A stretch of DNA of 64,000 nt from Halobacterium sp. CBA1132 (lineage in GTDB: Archaea > Halobacteriota > Halobacteria > Halobacteriales > Halobacteriaceae): assembly GCF_001485535.1 (NCBI RefSeq), contig NZ_BCMZ01000001.1, positions 248,001 through 312,000 on the forward strand, given 5' to 3'. The translations under genes and the position numbers were made by a program. The notes under the pieces were generated by a model, which worked only from the letters and a program-made list of their open reading frames with translations, was not told the DNA's origin and did not search any database. Position 1 is the stretch's first letter. The number at the start of each line of letters is the position of its first letter. Positions 60,533-64,000 of the stretch are shown one piece after another.

Positions 60533-60970
60533 ATGAACGAGACGCCGTTCCACCTCGGGCACGTCCACCTCAAAGTCCGGGACCTCGACCGCGCGGTCGC
60601 GTTCTACGAGGGCGTCTTCGCCCTCGAAATTACGGAGACTGAGGGGCGATTCGCGTTCCTCTCGTGGGGCGACCACCACCACGATGTCGCGCTCCAAGCG
60701 GTCGGCGCGGACGCCCCGGATGCGGGCCGCGGCGTCGGCCTCTACCACGCCGCAATCGAAGTCGACACAGAGAGCGCCCTCGGGGACGTCTACGACGAAC
60801 TCTGCGAGCGCGGCGTTCCCTCGACGCCCGTCGACCACGGCATCAGCAAGGCGCTGTACTTCTCGGACCCCGCCGGCAACGGCCTCGAAGCGTACGTCGA
60901 CGCGCGCGCCGAGCGCGACCTGTCGTCGTGGGAGGGCGAGAACAAGCGCTTCGACCCGGCATCGCTGTAG
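60533..60970 (+). CDS. VOC family (glyoxalase/dioxygenase-like) protein
   Basis: The 145-aa protein has two beta-alpha-beta-beta-beta modules: FHLGHVHLKVRDLDRAVAFYEGVFAL with its metal His, then GLYHAAIEVDTESALGDVYDELCERG and ALYFSDPAGNGLEAYVD with the final Glu. Members are metal-dependent lyases, isomerases or dioxygenases; the substrate is unknown. Confidence 0.88.
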   Translation: MNETPFHLGHVHLKVRDLDRAVAFYEGVFALEITETEGRFAFLSWGDHHHDVALQAVGADAPDAGRGVGLYHAAIEVDTESALGDVYDELCERGVPSTPVDHGISKALYFSDPAGNGLEAYVDARAERDLSSWEGENKRFDPASL

Positions 60971-61016
60971 CTCCGAACGAGTGGGTTTTTAGTCGCGAAT
61001 CCTGTACTCGGGCCTA

Positions 61017-61568
61017 ATGACACGTATCCTCGTCGTCGACAACCACGGTCAGTTCACCCACCTGGAGCACCGACTGCTCCGGGACATGGACGGGGTGGAG
61101 ACCGAGACCGTCGACAACACGACGCCGCCGGCGGACATCGACGCCGACGGCCTCGTGCTCTCCGGCGGCCCCGACATGGACGATGTCGGGAACTGCTCGG
61201 CGTACCTCGACCTCGACGTTCCGGTCCTCGGCATCTGTCTCGGCATGCAGTTCATCGCCGAGGAGTTCGACGGCCGCGTCGAATCCGGTGACTACGGCGG
61301 CTACGCGGACGTCGACGTCGAGATTCTCGACGAGGACGACCCCCTCGTCGGGTCGCTGGCTCCCGAGACTCGGGTGTGGGCGAGCCACGCCGACGAGGTC
61401 GTCGAGGTCCCCGATGGGTTCACGCGCACCGCCTCCAGCGACATCTGCGACGTCGAAGCCATCTCGGACACCGACCGCGACCTCTACGGCGTCCAGTGGC
61501 ACCCCGAGGTCGCGCACACCGAAGAGGGCGAGGCCGTCTTCGAGAACTTCGTGCGCGTCTGCGAGTAG
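61017..61568 (+). CDS. guaAA: GMP synthase subunit A (glutamine amidotransferase)
   Basis: The 183-aa class I glutamine amidotransferase supplies ammonia to the separate synthetase subunit for XMP to GMP. It has the nucleophile elbow GICLGMQF (Cys near residue 75) and the His-Glu pair GVQWHPEVAHTEEG. Stand-alone subunits like this are typical of archaea; the PP-loop subunit is not in the window. The DUF2070 gene follows after 4 bp. Confidence 0.94.
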   Translation: MTRILVVDNHGQFTHLEHRLLRDMDGVETETVDNTTPPADIDADGLVLSGGPDMDDVGNCSAYLDLDVPVLGICLGMQFIAEEFDGRVESGDYGGYADVDVEILDEDDPLVGSLAPETRVWASHADEVVEVPDGFTRTASSDICDVEAISDTDRDLYGVQWHPEVAHTEEGEAVFENFVRVCE

Positions 61569-61572
61569 GCCG

Positions 61573-63438
61573 ATGACGGAGACTCAAGGCGAACTGGCGA
61601 GCCTCTCGAAGTACATCTTCCGCGCGCCGCGGTGGTACACGACCGTCGCGCTGTCGCTGGTCATCGCGGCGCTGGCGGGTATCGCGTCCTTCGACAGCCA
61701 GTACGTACTCGAAGACGCCTGGCAGGGCGTGTTCTTCATCGGCGTGCCGACAGTCGTCGCGAGCCTCGGCACCACACCGGTCGACCGCTACTTCGACGGC
61801 CAACTCACGTACAGTCGGTCGTCGCTGCTCGCGTTCGCCTGCGAGGTCGTCGTCGTCGTCGTGCTCGTCGCCGCCGGCGTCGTCGCCGCGGTCACCGGGA
61901 GATTCGGGCAGAACTTCGTCTTCGACGCCCTCATCGCCGCGCTCGGACTCGTGTTCGCGATTCGGTTCCTCGTCGTGCTCGCGGTCTCCCGGGACTCCCC
62001 GCTGGTCGCCGCGATTCCCGCCAGCATCCAGACGGCGACCGCCGGTCTGCTGTTGTTCGTCTACAGCGGCACGATGAACTACCTCACGACCGGTGGCCGC
62101 CTCCTGAACGCGTTCCTCTCCCGGCCCGCGGAAGCGCCGCCGGAAATCCAGTACGCGTTCGCGCCCCGCGACTTCGTGCTGTTGGTGTCGCTGGTCGTGC
62201 TGTACGGCGTCGCCGCCTACGGCCTCGTCCTCGCTATCGACCGCCCGTGGCAGCGCAGCCTCGGCGTCAGCGTTCTCGATTTCGTCAGCGGATTTATCGG
62301 CCACATCGCGGAGGGCACCCGCGAACTGGAGGACTTCTTCGAACAGATTGGCGAGGAAGCAGTCGTCCCCGTGACGGTGCTGGCGTTCCGGAACGTCGAC
62401 GACGGCGAGGAGAAAGCGCGCTTCGTGCTGCCGATGATTCACCCCGGGCCGATGGGGGAAATCGGCGGTGGGAACCTCCCGCAACGGGTCGCCGAATCCG
62501 CCAGCGGGCTGGCGTTCCCGCCCCACGCGACCGCCGGCCACGACTTCAACCTCGTCACGGAGCGCGAAGTCGACACGCTCATCGACGCCGCCGAGAGCGC
62601 CCACGACGCCATCGACTACTGCGACAGCGCGACCCCCGCGGTCCGCGTGCAGGAGGGCGAAGCCAAACTCCTCGGGCAGGCGTTCGGCGACGACGCGCTG
62701 CTCGTCTCCACGTTCTCCCCCGAGTTCGCCGACGACGTCGAGTTCGCCGTCGGACTGTCCGCGACCGCGGAAGCCCGCGTCGAGGGCATGGACGACGTCC
62801 TGCTGGCGGACGCGCACAACTGCAACAACGGCCTCGGCGGCGACGACCTCGGGCACGTCTACCCCGGGAGCAAGCGCTCGTTCGACATGATTCAGGCGGC
62901 CGGCGACGCCGCCACCGCGCTCCGTGACGCCGACGAGGGCCCCCTCGAACTCGGCGTCGCGTGGGACCGCACGCCGTGGCGACCCGCGGACGGTATCGGC
63001 CCGCTCGGCATTCGCGTCGCCGTCCTCGATACGGGCGGTGACCGCACCGCGTACGTGCTCGTCGACGGGAACAACATGGAACCCGGACTCCGCGAGACCA
63101 TCGTCGACGCCCTCGACGGCATCGACCACGCGGAAGTCCTGACCACCGACACCCACATCGTCAACACCGTCGAGTCCACGAATCAGGTCGGCGCGGCCAT
63201 CGACTGGGACGAACTCGTCGACCTCGTTACCGACCTCACCGAAGCCGCAGTCGCGGACCTCGAACCTGTCGAGGCGGGCATGGCCAGCGAGCGCGCGGAA
63301 GTCACCGTGTTCGGCAACGACCGCACGGAGACGCTCGCCAGCCACGCCAACGCCGTTATCGCGATGGGCGGCGCAATCGCGGGTCTCGCGGTGCTGGCGA
63401 CGGTTGCTATCAGCATCCTCATCTTCTTCCTGACGTAG
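61573..63438 (+). CDS. DUF2070 family membrane protein
   Basis: The 621-aa protein has about seven N-terminal helices (first AALAGIASF region, later VLLVSLVVLYGVAAYGLVLA), then a long soluble domain (about residues 250-590) with FVLPMIHPGPMGEIGGGNLP, PHATAGHDFNLV and VLLADAHNCNNG, which have the layout of a metal-binding hydrolase site, and one C-terminal helix (IAGLAVLATVAISILIFFLT). The family is archaeal and uncharacterised. It starts 4 bp after guaAA and is likely cotranscribed. Confidence 0.88.
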   Translation: MTETQGELASLSKYIFRAPRWYTTVALSLVIAALAGIASFDSQYVLEDAWQGVFFIGVPTVVASLGTTPVDRYFDGQLTYSRSSLLAFACEVVVVVVLVAAGVVAAVTGRFGQNFVFDALIAALGLVFAIRFLVVLAVSRDSPLVAAIPASIQTATAGLLLFVYSGTMNYLTTGGRLLNAFLSRPAEAPPEIQYAFAPRDFVLLVSLVVLYGVAAYGLVLAIDRPWQRSLGVSVLDFVSGFIGHIAEGTRELEDFFEQIGEEAVVPVTVLAFRNVDDGEEKARFVLPMIHPGPMGEIGGGNLPQRVAESASGLAFPPHATAGHDFNLVTEREVDTLIDAAESAHDAIDYCDSATPAVRVQEGEAKLLGQAFGDDALLVSTFSPEFADDVEFAVGLSATAEARVEGMDDVLLADAHNCNNGLGGDDLGHVYPGSKRSFDMIQAAGDAATALRDADEGPLELGVAWDRTPWRPADGIGPLGIRVAVLDTGGDRTAYVLVDGNNMEPGLRETIVDALDGIDHAEVLTTDTHIVNTVESTNQVGAAIDWDELVDLVTDLTEAAVADLEPVEAGMASERAEVTVFGNDRTETLASHANAVIAMGGAIAGLAVLATVAISILIFFLT

Positions 63439-63494
63439 CCGCGCGGCCGCGGCGCTGTCGCTGTCTGTCTTCGTGAACGGAACGAGAAGAACCG

Positions 63495-63749
63495 TTACTC
63501 GTCCGCGAACAGGTCGTCGACGGCGCCGCGCGCTGCGAGCGCAGCGTCCTCCGCGACCTGCTCGACGTCGTCGTCGGCGTCCGGCGCGTGGACGTAGACG
63601 TCGACGTCGAGAACGCCGTCTTCGAACGTGACGGTGACGTCGAAGTCCTCGACGTCACCCGTCGCGAGCCGCGAGAACACGAGACCTTCGGCGGCCTCGG
63701 CCGCGGCCTCCACGACTTCCTCGTCGGTCGGCTCGTCGGTCGTACCCAT
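63495..63749 (-). CDS. DUF3194 family protein
   Basis: The 84-aa acidic protein has an alpha-beta-beta-alpha layout (EEVVEAAAEAAEGLVFSRL, DFDVTVTFEDGVLDVDVYVHAPD). Archaeal DUF3194 genes sit next to prefoldin beta, as here (3 bp gap). A role in the prefoldin/translation cluster is inferred from position only. Confidence 0.85.
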   Translation of the reverse strand: MGTTDEPTDEEVVEAAAEAAEGLVFSRLATGDVEDFDVTVTFEDGVLDVDVYVHAPDADDDVEQVAEDAALAARGAVDDLFADE

Positions 63750-63752
63750 CAG

Positions 63753-64000
63753 TTACGCGCTCGGGCCGCCCATCGGACCGCCGCCGCCGGCACCGCCGAG
63801 CATCTCCTGAAGCTCCTCCTGAAGCTCCTCGAACTGCTCTTGAACGCGTTCCTCCTGCTTCGAGAGGGTGTCGACGCGCACTTCGAGGTTCTCGACCTTC
63901 TCGTCGAGGTCGTCTGCGGCGTCGTCGTAGTCGGTCTGCACGAGAAGTTCGCCGACCTCTCGGTACATCGTCGCGTCCTCGTCGATGTCGTCGAGGGCGT
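63753..64000 (-). CDS. pfdB: Prefoldin subunit beta (N-terminus beyond window edge)
   Basis: The visible C-terminal 82 residues include [23 protein letters not shown] (turn region of the beta hairpin) and the long C-terminal coiled coil ([33 protein letters not shown], landmarks [13 protein letters not shown]), ending in a Gly-rich tail. Prefoldin hands unfolded proteins to the thermosome. The start lies outside the window. Confidence 0.92.
   Translation of the reverse strand, partial: ALDDIDEDATMYREVGELLVQTDYDDAADDLDEKVENLEVRVDTLSKQEERVQEQFEELQEELQEMLGGAGGGGPMGGPSA

Noticed and set aside
1-64000. CRISPR arrays or cas genes
   Set aside because: No regularly spaced repeats with unique spacers and no Cas-like proteins were seen; the 98-bp tandem repeat has no spacers and consists of a gene end plus a hairpin.

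Overview
The window is a haloarchaeal chromosome segment. Base composition is very GC-rich, the predicted proteins are strongly acidic, most promoters are TATA-like boxes 24-30 bp before an ATG or GTG (leaderless transcripts), and the gene set includes FtsZ2 with CdrS/CdrL, a Bat-type HTH-10 regulator, a PilB/PilC operon, RNA polymerase epsilon-like protein, proteasome alpha, NucS and prefoldin. A Halobacterium-like member of the Halobacteria is the best guess; the species cannot be read from the sequence.

1-15.6 kb is a DNA-repair block: mutL (cut by the left edge), a MutS1 paralog, an AIR-synthase-like protein, psmA, a thioredoxin-like gene full of short palindromes, RNA polymerase epsilon-like protein, a DsbA/FrnE oxidoreductase, nadM-like and nadE, nucS, a second MutS1 paralog, and a MutS2-like HhH-ATPase. 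Three near-identical 50-bp promoter-like elements sit at 7.3-8.3 kb.

15.6-29.4 kb is mostly housekeeping: small membrane proteins, a cupin, eL15, a membrane-anchored nuclease-fold protein, an exported surface protein, Rio2 kinase, lipoate ligase, a peroxiredoxin, endonuclease IV, a methyltransferase, an M29-type aminopeptidase and an HD phosphohydrolase. Palindrome-rich repeats follow the 3' ends of the endonuclease IV and aminopeptidase genes.

29.4-39.9 kb is the accessory part. A carotenoid/light-response block (phytoene synthase crtB, a Bat regulator whose PAS domain carries a complete LOV flavin-binding signature, an MMPL exporter, a TrmB regulator and an alpha/beta hydrolase) lies between two copies of a 53-bp element containing ACTAGTAGG. 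It is followed by a DUF433/DUF5615 toxin-antitoxin-like pair and a YREK-type transposase gene of lower GC.

40-45.6 kb holds ncsA, the division locus ftsZ2-cdrS-cdrL with clustered GTAAGAC half-sites, tRNA-Tyr with a displaced copy of its 3' end, and a MinD-like ATPase in a three-gene operon. 45.6-56.8 kb is a seven-gene, end-overlapping type IV pilus-like operon (pilB, pilC and five small membrane-anchored proteins) divergent from a DUF4129/DUF58 operon that converges on a MoxR ATPase. 56.9-64 kb has tRNA-Ser(CGA), two orphan membrane proteins, an isopropylmalate/citramalate synthase whose start is out of frame with the only nearby ATG, DUF192, an HNH protein, a VOC protein, guaAA, a DUF2070 membrane protein, DUF3194 and prefoldin beta (cut by the right edge).
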